A stretch of DNA of 18,703 bases from an uncultured Ruminococcus sp. (lineage in GTDB: Bacteria > Bacillota > Clostridia > Oscillospirales > Ruminococcaceae). The notes under the pieces were generated by a model. That model was not told the origin of the DNA, searched no databases, and worked only from the letters and a program-made list of their open reading frames with translations. Positions within the stretch are counted from its first letter, which is position 1, and the number at the start of each line of letters is the position of its first letter. The stretch is from the NCBI GenBank assembly GCA_937894495.1, contig CALCRR010000088.1, positions 1-18,703 of the forward strand, given 5' to 3'. Of the stretch, positions 6,942 through 14,144 are shown one piece after another. Position numbers and translations under genes: made by a program.

Positions 6942-8554
6942 GTGAGAAAACAATAACCGTCATTCCTGCGACAAAGATAACTGCCGAGAACAGAGCGCAG
7001 TATCACCAATTGAGGGTCGCTGCTTACTGTAGGGTCAGCACCGACGAAGATGAGCAGTTGAACAGCTATCAGGTGCAGATCACATACTACACCGATTTGA
7101 TTAACGGCAATAAGGAATGGTCGCTGGTAAACATTTTCGCTGACGAGGGCATCAGCGGAACGCAGATGAAAAATAGAACTCAGTTCAACCGAATGATGAG
7201 AATGTGCCGAAAGAAGCAGATAGACCTTATACTCTGCAAATCGGTCAGCCGCTTTGCTCGAAATACAGTAGACTGCCTTGAAAGTGTAAGAGAACTGAAA
7301 TCGCTTGGGATAGGCGTGATATTCGAGAAAGAGAATATCAATACGCTGATAATGCCCAGCGAATTTTTTATATCCCTACACGGCTCCTTCGCCCAAGCCG
7401 AGTCGGAATCCATAAGCAAGAACGTGTCATGGGGCATCGAGAAAGCCTTCCGAGAGGGCAAGGTCAGATACAACTACCAATACTTTCTCGGCTACCGCAA
7501 GGGCGCTGACGGCAAGCCCGAGATAGTACCCGAGGAAGCGGAGATAGTCAGGAAAATATACACGATGTTCCTTGACGGCATGAGTATGAAAAACATAGCG
7601 GCAGAGCTTAACCGACAAGGGCTGCCGACCTGCCGGGGAACGGGGCAATGGGAACAGAGCCGGGTGCGGTACATCATATCAAGCGAGAAATATGTGGGAG
7701 ATGCAATGCTGCAAAAGTTTTATACAGTCGATTGCCTTACGCACAAGCGTGTTAAGAACAACGGTGAGCGCACAAAATATCTTGTGACTAACGCACACCC
7801 AGCTATAATCGACCGTGAGACCTACAACAGAGTTCAGCAGGAGCTTGCAAGGCGAAGCTCAAAGCGGAAGGTCAGCAGCAAATGCGTGACTGAGCAGGGC
7901 AAGTATTCAAGCAAGTATGCTCTGACGGAAATAATGATATGCGGAGAATGCGGCACCCCTTACCGCAGAGTTGTATGGAATGTTCATGGCAGAAAGCAGC
8001 CCATGTGGAGATGCATAAACCGACTGGACTACGGCTCAAAATACTGCCATCACTCGCCGTCAATGCATGAGGGCAAGCTGCACAGCGCAATTCTCGGGGC
8101 GCTGAATGATTTTTATAACGAGGGAAAAGATGTTATACAGAATATGCAGTATAACGGCGCAAGTGTGCTGTCTGATCTTGGGGATAACGAGATAGTCAGG
8201 ATCGAGCAGCGGCTCAAGGAGATAGACACCGCCCGAGATCAGATGGTAAGCCTTATAGCAAGCGGAACGGTCGGAGAGGACTCATTCGACAGCGAGTTAC
8301 ATAAACTCTTCGATGAGGAAATAAATCTGAGCGCAAAGCTTGAATCGCTGAAAGCACAGAGCAAGCCCCCGCAAGTTCAGCAGGAGAAGATAGACGTAAT
8401 GATTGAGCGCTTCAATCAGGACTGCGGTAGGCTGACGGAGTTTGATGATGTACTGATACGCAAGGCAATAGAGTGCATCAAGGTCATGAGTAAAACCGAG
8501 ATCATAGTGATATTCAGAGGTGGCTATGAGGTGAAGGTCGAGGTAGAGAAATAG
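6938..8554 (+). CDS. Large serine recombinase (site-specific integrase/transposase)
   Basis: This complete 538-residue protein has a resolvase domain (residues about 25-170; AAYCRVSTDEDEQ, with Ser34 the predicted nucleophile; then DEGISGT, LILCKSVSRFARNT and SFAQAESESIS). A recombinase domain follows (FLGYRKGADGKPEIVPEEAE), then a zinc ribbon (MICGECGTPYRRV and MWRCINR, with a further Cys in KYCHH), a coiled coil and closing strands. The start at 6938 is chosen over an in-frame ATG at 6839 because of the ATGA overlap with the accessory gene, the AAAGGAAG site before it and the family's usual beginning. It is the only intact large serine recombinase in the window, hence the likely enzyme for excision and integration at the TC core sites of the element. 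A terminator follows. Confidence 0.93.
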   Translation: MSEKTITVIPATKITAENRAQYHQLRVAAYCRVSTDEDEQLNSYQVQITYYTDLINGNKEWSLVNIFADEGISGTQMKNRTQFNRMMRMCRKKQIDLILCKSVSRFARNTVDCLESVRELKSLGIGVIFEKENINTLIMPSEFFISLHGSFAQAESESISKNVSWGIEKAFREGKVRYNYQYFLGYRKGADGKPEIVPEEAEIVRKIYTMFLDGMSMKNIAAELNRQGLPTCRGTGQWEQSRVRYIISSEKYVGDAMLQKFYTVDCLTHKRVKNNGERTKYLVTNAHPAIIDRETYNRVQQELARRSSKRKVSSKCVTEQGKYSSKYALTEIMICGECGTPYRRVVWNVHGRKQPMWRCINRLDYGSKYCHHSPSMHEGKLHSAILGALNDFYNEGKDVIQNMQYNGASVLSDLGDNEIVRIEQRLKEIDTARDQMVSLIASGTVGEDSFDSELHKLFDEEINLSAKLESLKAQSKPPQVQQEKIDVMIERFNQDCGRLTEFDDVLIRKAIECIKVMSKTEIIVIFRGGYEVKVEVEK

Positions 8555-8563
8555 CGGTTACAT

Positions 8564-8613
8564 AGCGGTCTGGCGAAGCTCTTGACGAGCAGGCGGCAGA
8601 CCGCTTTATTTTC
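8564..8613 (+). terminator. Terminator of the recombinase operon
   Basis: AGCGGTCTG (8564-8572) pairs with CAGACCGCT (8597-8605), with further inner pairing possible, followed by TTATTTT. The outer stem resembles the terminator at 15276-15327 (CGGTCTG and CAGACCG), which follows a second copy of the recombinase 3' end. Confidence 0.7.
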
Positions 8614-8624
8614 GTTAAAAGCAG

Positions 8625-8653
8625 TTGACAGCAAGCAGGAAAAATGATATAAT
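8625..8653 (+). promoter_or_regulatory. Consensus sigma-A promoter for the Rpn-family gene
   Basis: TTGACA (8625-8630) and TATAAT (8648-8653) are 17 bp apart, a perfect consensus. The expected transcription start, near 8660, leaves only a very short untranslated leader. Confidence 0.85.
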
Positions 8654-8670
8654 GATAGTAGAAAAAGGAC

Positions 8671-9489
8671 GTGAATGATTTGAAGATAGAACACAGCAAG
8701 CTGATCGGCACATTTGAGGAAAAGCAGGCAATAGTTGAGCAATTCAACCTTATGGATGATAACTTCTTCTCTGTTGTGATGAAGAACAAGGCTGCCTGCG
8801 AATATGTGTTGACGGTGCTGCTTGGCAAGCCTATTAAGGTGCTGGAGAACAGAACTCAGTATGTTATCCGCAATCTTCCTGCACACTCGGCGGAGCTTGA
8901 TGCGCTTATCGAGGACGATGAGGGGCATATTTACGATGTTGAGATACAGGTAGAAAATAATGATGACCACCCCAAAAGAGTCAGGTTCTATCAGGCGGCG
9001 ATTGACTGGTCGATGCTTGAAAAGGGCAGAAAGTATCAGGAGCTGCCCGATCTTTACTTGCTGTTTATTTCCAAGTTTGATATGTGGAAACAGGGTAAAA
9101 CTAAGTACGAGATAAGAAGAACGATAAACGATACCTCCGATGTGGCAGACAACGGAGTACATGAGATCTATTACAACACATTGTCCGATGAGGATTCACA
9201 GCTGACGGAAATGCTGCATTATTTCAACAACAGCGATGCCGATGACAGACGCTTTGGTGCGTTGTCGGATGCCGTGAATCATCAAAAGAGAACCAAGCAA
9301 GGAGTTGATAGTATGTGCAAGGCAGTTGAAGAGTATGCAAAGGAAATGGCTATAGTGTCAAAGGTTAAAAGCGTCTTGAAGATGATAGCTGACGGAATAT
9401 CTCTGACAAAAGCTCTTGGGTATAATGATCTTGATGAAGAAACATATAACAAGTATGTGAATTCTGAACTTTTGAAGGAAGCAAACTGA
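8671..9489 (+). CDS. Rpn-family PD-(D/E)XK nuclease / putative transposase
   Basis: This 272-residue protein resembles the Rpn (recombination-promoting nuclease, PD-(D/E)XK transposase-like) family: an N-terminal FEEKQAIVEQFNLMDDNFFSVVM, then AELDALIEDDEG and YDVEIQVEN, which supply the Asp and Glu-x-Gln of the active site. A long helical C-terminus ends in GISLTKALGYNDLDEETYNKY, typical of the family. Such proteins are DNA endonucleases thought to promote RecA-independent recombination. The start is uncertain: GTG at 8671 lies only 2-3 nt after AAGG, while TTG at 8680 (giving MKIEHSKL) would have longer spacing and fits the usual family start. It is monocistronic, with its own promoter and terminator. 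Confidence 0.85.
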   Translation: MNDLKIEHSKLIGTFEEKQAIVEQFNLMDDNFFSVVMKNKAACEYVLTVLLGKPIKVLENRTQYVIRNLPAHSAELDALIEDDEGHIYDVEIQVENNDDHPKRVRFYQAAIDWSMLEKGRKYQELPDLYLLFISKFDMWKQGKTKYEIRRTINDTSDVADNGVHEIYYNTLSDEDSQLTEMLHYFNNSDADDRRFGALSDAVNHQKRTKQGVDSMCKAVEEYAKEMAIVSKVKSVLKMIADGISLTKALGYNDLDEETYNKYVNSELLKEAN

Positions 9490-9539
9490 TTTTGTTTCTG
9501 TAGAGCAGAAGATTTTATATAACCAAGTGTAGCAAAGAT

Positions 9540-9580
9540 AAAAACACGCTGATGATTATTTCATTGGCGTGTTTTTGTTT
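9540..9580 (+). terminator. Terminator after the Rpn-family gene
   Basis: AAAAACACGC (9540-9549) pairs with GCGTGTTTTT (9567-9576); the inner bases extend the stem to about 16 bp with a TTATT loop. A-rich and T-rich flanks mean it could work in both directions, shielding the cassette to its right. Confidence 0.8.
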
Positions 9581-9603
9581 TGTCTTTTGGGTGATGTGAT
9601 GTC

Positions 9604-9632
9604 TCAACAACCGATAACTTAAAATTATCTGT
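9604..9632 (+). repeat. Left copy of a perfect 29-bp inverted repeat
   Basis: The sequence from TCAACAACCGATAAC to ATTATCTGT is the exact reverse complement of 13946-13974. It contains a dyad: GATAA (9613-9617), a 7-nt spacer, then TTATC (9625-9629), which is the form of a tyrosine recombinase core site. The stop codon of the first ATP-grasp gene (9625-9627) lies inside it. Confidence 0.92.
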
Positions 9633-10587
9633 CGTTACCACTTTTATTGAACATAGAAAAGATTGCTTTTTTATATATAGATTTTGCAATTTTATAATTG
9701 CTTGGATCATGGTCAATAAATTTATTTATAACCACACCGGAATTTATTTCCATTATTAAAAAGGCACCGTTAACAGTTTCTATAACATCAACAGACGAAA
9801 AATTAATATGTATGGCATTTGCGGCTTTTAAGGATAATTGCTGAATTAAATAAAGCAAATTTTCATCTTCAATATTAGTACTCTCTGCTCCTTGCGATAA
9901 ATTAAATTTCCAGCTAATATTTATTTCTTCATTTAATTTAGGAATATATTTCTTTTCATCTTTTGTTAGTTGATTTATGTATTTTAAAGCATTACTTTTA
10001 AATTCAAGTTGTATTAACCTTTCAACATTATCTATTCCATTACCAACAACAAATGGAAGTGTTTTTTTATAAGATAATAATGCCGTGCCGTTTAAACAAA
10101 TTGTGCGATATTCATTTTTTATTTGATAGTAAGGCGAAGTGCATATGTACTTGTATTGAGAATTAAATTTTTTTGAATAATATGATATATCACTTAATTT
10201 TTTTATTCTATATACATCAACTCCTTCATAACCATTATCAGGTTTTATTACCATTTGACTATATTTTACTAAATCGTTATTAATATCTTCTAAGGAACTG
10301 TCGCCTAAACAGAGAACACCTTCCCTATAATAACCGTTATATCTTTTGTATTCAATACAAGGAATATTTTTTTGATGCAATACTTGATAGGTTGAAGATT
10401 TGTTATCAGCAATTTTAGTGGATGTTACTGAATTTAATTCAAATTTTTTACTCCAGATTATTTTCTCTATACCGTTATATGATAAAATACATATTCGTTT
10501 ATTATCAAGATTGATGATTTTAATATCATTTTCCTGACATATTTCAGTGATTATTCTTAAAAAGTACTCTTTTTCCATAGTTTGCAT
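9625..10587 (-). CDS. ATP-grasp ligase (RimK/cyanophycin-synthetase-like)
   Basis: This 320-residue protein has an ATP-grasp fold. MVIKPDNGYEGVDVYRI (Lys115 and the glycine loop) matches the ATP-binding lysine region; NEYRTICLNGTALLSYKK (from about residue 158) matches the Arg-containing central strand; SSVDVIETVNGAFLIMEINSG supplies the metal-binding Asp267, Glu280 and Asn282. Such enzymes join a carboxylate to an amine through an acyl phosphate, often making peptide-like bonds. The start at 10587 has AAAGGA 4 nt upstream; an ATG at 10578 is an alternative. It diverges from the NTPase gene across 87 bp. Its stop codon lies inside the left inverted repeat. No candidate precursor-peptide gene is visible next to it, so the substrate is unknown. 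Confidence 0.82.
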   Translation of the reverse strand: MQTMEKEYFLRIITEICQENDIKIINLDNKRICILSYNGIEKIIWSKKFELNSVTSTKIADNKSSTYQVLHQKNIPCIEYKRYNGYYREGVLCLGDSSLEDINNDLVKYSQMVIKPDNGYEGVDVYRIKKLSDISYYSKKFNSQYKYICTSPYYQIKNEYRTICLNGTALLSYKKTLPFVVGNGIDNVERLIQLEFKSNALKYINQLTKDEKKYIPKLNEEINISWKFNLSQGAESTNIEDENLLYLIQQLSLKAANAIHINFSSVDVIETVNGAFLIMEINSGVVINKFIDHDPSNYKIAKSIYKKAIFSMFNKSGNDR

Positions 10588-10674
10588 ACCATCCTTTATA
10601 ATATTAAAATCGTAAAAAGTTAGATTATCGATTTAATTCGTACATAAAATATCCAAAAAACATGAGGTGTAGAA
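10588..10674. promoter_or_regulatory. Divergent intergenic region between ATP-grasp and NTPase genes
   Basis: This 87-bp AT-rich stretch must hold the start signals for both divergent genes. TATAAT-like sequences occur (for example TTTATAATATT near 10597-10607), but none has a good -35 partner at the right spacing, so I do not assign exact promoters. GAGGTG before 10675 is the NTPase ribosome binding site. Confidence 0.4.
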
Positions 10675-12939
10675 ATGGATTTCATAAATAGATCGATTGA
10701 TTTCGACAGAGTTATTTCATCTATTAATGATTTTGATGTTACATATTTATTAGCCGGAAAGGCTTTCGGATTAACATCTTTCATTAATGAATTAAGCAAT
10801 AGAATGACAAATTATCGAGTTTTTGTTTTAAATACAATTAATGATGTAAGTGTATCAAAACTTTTTATTTCTGATATTATTCATTCTGATGATAGAAATG
10901 AATTTAAAAAAATAGTAGATCAAGAATTAGGAGAGAAATCAAGTTCACTTCTTTCAGCTATTTTACAATGCATACCATACGTTGGACCTGGATTTGCCTA
11001 TTTTGCTGATGGCAAATCACTTTCCCCAATATATTCAGGTAATTATACTTCGGCAATTGAAGAAGTATTGGTACCATATATAAAAAAATATACAAATAAA
11101 AAACAAATTCTTGTTTTAATTGATGAAGCACAGAATATGAGCGAGGACTCATACAATTTAGTTGCAAATATAGCTCAAATAAATGGCGTAAAAATTGTAT
11201 TGGGCATAACTAATACAGTTAGTTCTGATTTTATAAAGCTAAAAAATAGCTTATCATTATATTCATATCTAGAATGGAATAGTGTTTTGTTTGGTCAACC
11301 TGAAAATAAATTAATTAAAGAACTTGCAAATTATTTAGGATTAACTTTTTCTAATGAAAAAATAGAAGAATTGCTTTATTCAACACAGAGAAATATACAT
11401 TTAATTATAGATTATATGTTAAATGTTGCTTTGGAGGATAACTATAATTCTCCATTTAATGAAATCGATAAAGCAATCATTTCGTTTTTATTCATATGTA
11501 AATTTGGATTGACAAAGCCAATATTGAGTTCAATGCTTAATCTAAGTAATGTATATTCTCCTAATATAAATAATGACATAGATTTATCGCTTAAGCAATT
11601 ACAAAATCGAGGATGTATTGCAAATAAAAAAATGGGAACGGTAGATGTTTTTTATTTGGTTTCTGTATATCATCCTGAGGTAAATAATTGTATAAGTGAT
11701 TTTTCTGATATGCTCTATCATAAAAATATTGTATTTGATTATTATAGAAGACCTGGAATGCATAATGAACAAGAAGTTTTAGAATTATTATATGAGTTAT
11801 CCTTAGAATTCTCTGATAAGTGCGTAAAAGAATATGCTTATAAAATATTAGAAAACAAACTTAAAAATGGGGAGAAAATTTCAGATGATATCATTGCAAA
11901 TGCACGACTGTCCAAAAAGGTAAATAAAGATATTGAATTAAGTGTACTATATTACACAAGAGAGAGACACTATAATGAAGCTCTAAAATGGATTGAATCT
12001 ATAAAAGGTAAACAAAGCAATACTAATTACCAAATATTAAAAGGAGTATTGCTTAACAGAGTTAGAAAATTCCATGAAGCTGAAGAAACCCTTACACAGG
12101 CAATTAATAAAGCAAATGAACCAAGAGTAATTAACACTTTATTAGCTTACTATACAGCTAACTGCATACATACTGACCAAAAAGATAAGGCAATATACGA
12201 ATACAATAGTAGAAAATCTGAACTGTGCGGAACTGAAAACTGGGGATATTTTTTAAGAAATCTAAGTTCGGCGGTACCTTTTCCAGATAAGAAACACCAT
12301 TTGCTTGATGCTATTGATAACTTTTCTTTGTTTGGAGATAATTATGGTATATATAGCTCAAAGTGTAATTGGGGCAATGCATTATGTACATTGAAGAATC
12401 CTGCAGAAGGTCTAATCTTACTAAAAGAAGCTGAAGTCGGTTTGCAACAATTGGGACCCAATCATCTACACATTGTATATAATGATTTAGGTGTTTGTTA
12501 TCTGATGATAGGAGATATTAAAAATGCTATAAAATATATTTCACTTGCTGAAAAACTCGCACTTAATAGAATGCCTAGATTAATGACTCAAATTAGTAAG
12601 GCATGCCTACAAGCCGTTATTGGTGAATATAATTCATCAAAGAAAATCCTAGATAATATACAAGAAGAGATATTATTACATCCTGTATTAAGTATCAAAC
12701 AAAAATATTTTACTAACAGACTATTAGTTGAATATATGATGGATCCTAGCTCATATAATTTGCTCTGTTTAAACCATGAATATTATATAAACAGATTTGT
12801 TAAACAAGATATTATACAGCACTATCAAGAATTATTTTCAAAAGGCAAACAAATTAAATATAAAACAAAAGAATGGGTAGATTTGTTTAATCCACCGGGA
12901 TTAGCATACTGGTACGTTGATCCACTAAAAATGATATAA
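10675..12939 (+). CDS. Large STAND/AAA-like P-loop NTPase with TPR-like repeats
   Basis: This 754-residue protein has an N-terminal NTPase region. LLAGKAFGLTSF (residues 25-36) stands in the Walker A place, but Leu33 occupies the position of the conserved Lys. ILVLIDEAQNM (145-155) is a good Walker B with Asp150 and Glu151, followed by a sensor-like strand, VKIVLGITNT. A helical region (about 230-370) could be a winged-helix or lid module. The C-terminal half is alpha-helical and TPR-like (for example RHYNEALKWIESI, RKFHEAEETLTQAINKA, GDIKNAIKYISLAEKLAL). The layout resembles STAND-type signalling NTPases, in which repeats sense a ligand. The start has GAGGTG upstream. Its end overlaps the convergent second ATP-grasp gene by 15 bp. 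The role is unknown; regulator or defence sensor are candidates. Confidence 0.72.
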   Translation: MDFINRSIDFDRVISSINDFDVTYLLAGKAFGLTSFINELSNRMTNYRVFVLNTINDVSVSKLFISDIIHSDDRNEFKKIVDQELGEKSSSLLSAILQCIPYVGPGFAYFADGKSLSPIYSGNYTSAIEEVLVPYIKKYTNKKQILVLIDEAQNMSEDSYNLVANIAQINGVKIVLGITNTVSSDFIKLKNSLSLYSYLEWNSVLFGQPENKLIKELANYLGLTFSNEKIEELLYSTQRNIHLIIDYMLNVALEDNYNSPFNEIDKAIISFLFICKFGLTKPILSSMLNLSNVYSPNINNDIDLSLKQLQNRGCIANKKMGTVDVFYLVSVYHPEVNNCISDFSDMLYHKNIVFDYYRRPGMHNEQEVLELLYELSLEFSDKCVKEYAYKILENKLKNGEKISDDIIANARLSKKVNKDIELSVLYYTRERHYNEALKWIESIKGKQSNTNYQILKGVLLNRVRKFHEAEETLTQAINKANEPRVINTLLAYYTANCIHTDQKDKAIYEYNSRKSELCGTENWGYFLRNLSSAVPFPDKKHHLLDAIDNFSLFGDNYGIYSSKCNWGNALCTLKNPAEGLILLKEAEVGLQQLGPNHLHIVYNDLGVCYLMIGDIKNAIKYISLAEKLALNRMPRLMTQISKACLQAVIGEYNSSKKILDNIQEEILLHPVLSIKQKYFTNRLLVEYMMDPSSYNLLCLNHEYYINRFVKQDIIQHYQELFSKGKQIKYKTKEWVDLFNPPGLAYWYVDPLKMI

Positions 12940-13920
12940 TCTTTTATCTAACAGATTATTTCTGTACAAACTAGAAGCTAAAATATTTAGAATTGTATCC
13001 TCATATGAATAACCGAGAGATTTAGAAGATTGACTAATTGTTGAGTGCTCTCCTAAGTTGCAGCACACATTAAATTCAATAAAATATGGTAGGCTATCAT
13101 GCTTGCTAATAATATAATCAAAGCGAGTATAATCTAAAGGTTGTATTAACCCATACATTTTTTGGGAATATTGATGTATTATTTTATTAATTGTTTGATC
13201 ATATACAACATCCCTAAACAATCCACCATCAACTTTTCTCTTTTGCCTATAAGTTACCACATTACCCTTGAGTTGCGATGTTTCTTTAATGCAAGGTAAA
13301 AATATGTAGTCATTAAAATTGTTTAATACTGGAGAAGTATAGTATATGCCGTCAATAAATTCTTCGACAATTACATCCTGGTTTTGTGAGTATAAGAACT
13401 CAATTTGAGTTTTAGCATTATCCCAAGAATTACATATTGAATTTTCATCAATGAATTTTGAGGCTGCGCCAAATCTTGGTTTTATAAAATAAGGGCCTTT
13501 AAATGGTGGTTTATTAATTTGATCTCCTACAGAAAAAATCTCCCATTTTGGTGTAGGAACTTTTGCATATACGGCCATCATTTTGGAAAGGTGCTTATCT
13601 TCGGCCAATGCTCTTATATTAGGCCGTGCTCCTAAATATGCAATCTTATAATATTCTGCTACAGAAGAAACAAAAATTTCAGAATTTCTAAAAGGCATCC
13701 GATTATATAATGAAAAAATATAGTCTACATCTTGTGGTAGGTCAAACATTATTTTAGGATCGTTTGATGAAATTACATTGCCGCAATGAAGTGATAGAAT
13801 TTCAAAAATTCTTTTATGATATTCTGCATAAGTTTTATGGATTATATCAACTCGATTATTTTCACCATCTTTATTTGGAGCATAATGTGCTAAATAAAGT
13901 ATCTTTATATTATTAAACAA
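12925..13920 (-). CDS. D-alanine-D-alanine-ligase-like ATP-grasp protein
   Basis: This protein of about 331 residues is built like D-Ala-D-Ala ligases. The N-terminal domain ends in YLGARPNIRALAEDKHLSKM, matching the DK motif, then KVPTPKWEIF. The ATP-grasp region has YFIKPRFGAASKF (Lys147), VIVEEFIDGIYYT (Glu186 and Glu187), and DYTRFDYIIS with FIEFNVCCNLGEH (Asp268, Glu282, Asn284), the metal-binding set. The frame extends to a GTG at 13947 inside the inverted repeat, but GAAGG six bases before a TTG at 13920 makes the latter (MFNNIKILYLAHYAP) the better start. A promoter lies outside the cassette at 13997-14026, so the right repeat is part of its 5' leader. The ligation substrate is unknown; a peptide, amino acid or cell-wall precursor is possible. 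Confidence 0.82.
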   Translation of the reverse strand: MFNNIKILYLAHYAPNKDGENNRVDIIHKTYAEYHKRIFEILSLHCGNVISSNDPKIMFDLPQDVDYIFSLYNRMPFRNSEIFVSSVAEYYKIAYLGARPNIRALAEDKHLSKMMAVYAKVPTPKWEIFSVGDQINKPPFKGPYFIKPRFGAASKFIDENSICNSWDNAKTQIEFLYSQNQDVIVEEFIDGIYYTSPVLNNFNDYIFLPCIKETSQLKGNVVTYRQKRKVDGGLFRDVVYDQTINKIIHQYSQKMYGLIQPLDYTRFDYIISKHDSLPYFIEFNVCCNLGEHSTISQSSKSLGYSYEDTILNILASSLYRNNLLDKRLYHF

Positions 13921-13945
13921 AGGATTACCTTCTTTCTTATAAATC

Positions 13946-13974
13946 ACAGATAATTTTAAGTTATCGGTTGTTGA
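13946..13974 (-). repeat. Right copy of the perfect 29-bp inverted repeat
   Basis: Exact reverse complement of 9604-9632, with the same GATAA / 7 nt / TTATC dyad (13949-13953 and 13961-13965). It lies between the promoter and the preferred start codon of the second ATP-grasp gene. Confidence 0.92.
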
Positions 13975-13996
13975 CTTGTTTTTTCAAAAATCCTAA

Positions 13997-14026
13997 TTTA
14001 TAGGATCACAAATACTATTTTATCAA
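13997..14026 (-). promoter_or_regulatory. Predicted promoter outside the cassette, pointing into it
   Basis: On the minus strand, TTGATA (14026-14021) and TATAAA (14002-13997) are 18 bp apart. Transcription would start near 13990, cross the right inverted repeat and read the second ATP-grasp gene. ATCCTA and TAGGAT flank the -10 box as a small dyad, a possible operator. Because the promoter is outside the repeats, inversion would change what it reads. Confidence 0.5.
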
Positions 14027-14061
14027 CCACAAACAATATTAAAAACATTACAAAAACAATC

Positions 14062-14090
14062 TTTAATTAGGCTACAGAAAATGATATAAT
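14062..14090 (+). promoter_or_regulatory. Predicted promoter of the tyrosine recombinase gene
   Basis: TATAAT at 14085-14090 is a perfect -10 box; the -35 (TTTAAT, 14062-14067) at 17-bp spacing is weak. A small TGTGTG/CACACA hairpin lies in the leader (about 14098-14119) before the ribosome binding site CCGGAG. Confidence 0.5.
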
Positions 14091-14144
14091 AAATCTATGT
14101 GTGTCTATCCAGCACACAAATAATCATAATCCGGAGTTGATAAT

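Larger units (their letters stand above)
9604..13974. mobile_element. Predicted invertible AT-rich cassette (ATP-grasp, NTPase, ATP-grasp)
   Basis: A 4.37-kb segment is bounded by perfect 29-bp inverted repeats and holds three genes that are clearly poorer in G+C than their neighbours. No direct target duplication flanks the repeats (GATGTC on the left, CTTGTT on the right), which argues against a simple transposon. An intact tyrosine recombinase begins 170 bp outside the right repeat. Together these suggest site-specific inversion. The repeats are seen; inversion is inferred. Confidence 0.6.

Noticed and set aside
8524..9162. Minus-strand 212-residue open frame opposite the Rpn-family gene
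   Set aside because: The plus strand has a consensus promoter and recognisable family motifs; the minus frame shows no family features.
9490..9624. Search for a precursor peptide gene next to the ATP-grasp enzyme
   Set aside because: The stretch holds only a terminator and the left repeat; no short ORF with a ribosome binding site is seen, so a ribosomal-peptide (graspetide) system is not supported.
9604..13974. Inverted repeats as the ends of a classical insertion sequence
   Set aside because: No transposase lies inside and no direct target duplication flanks the repeats; a recombinase outside plus core-site-like dyads fits inversion better.
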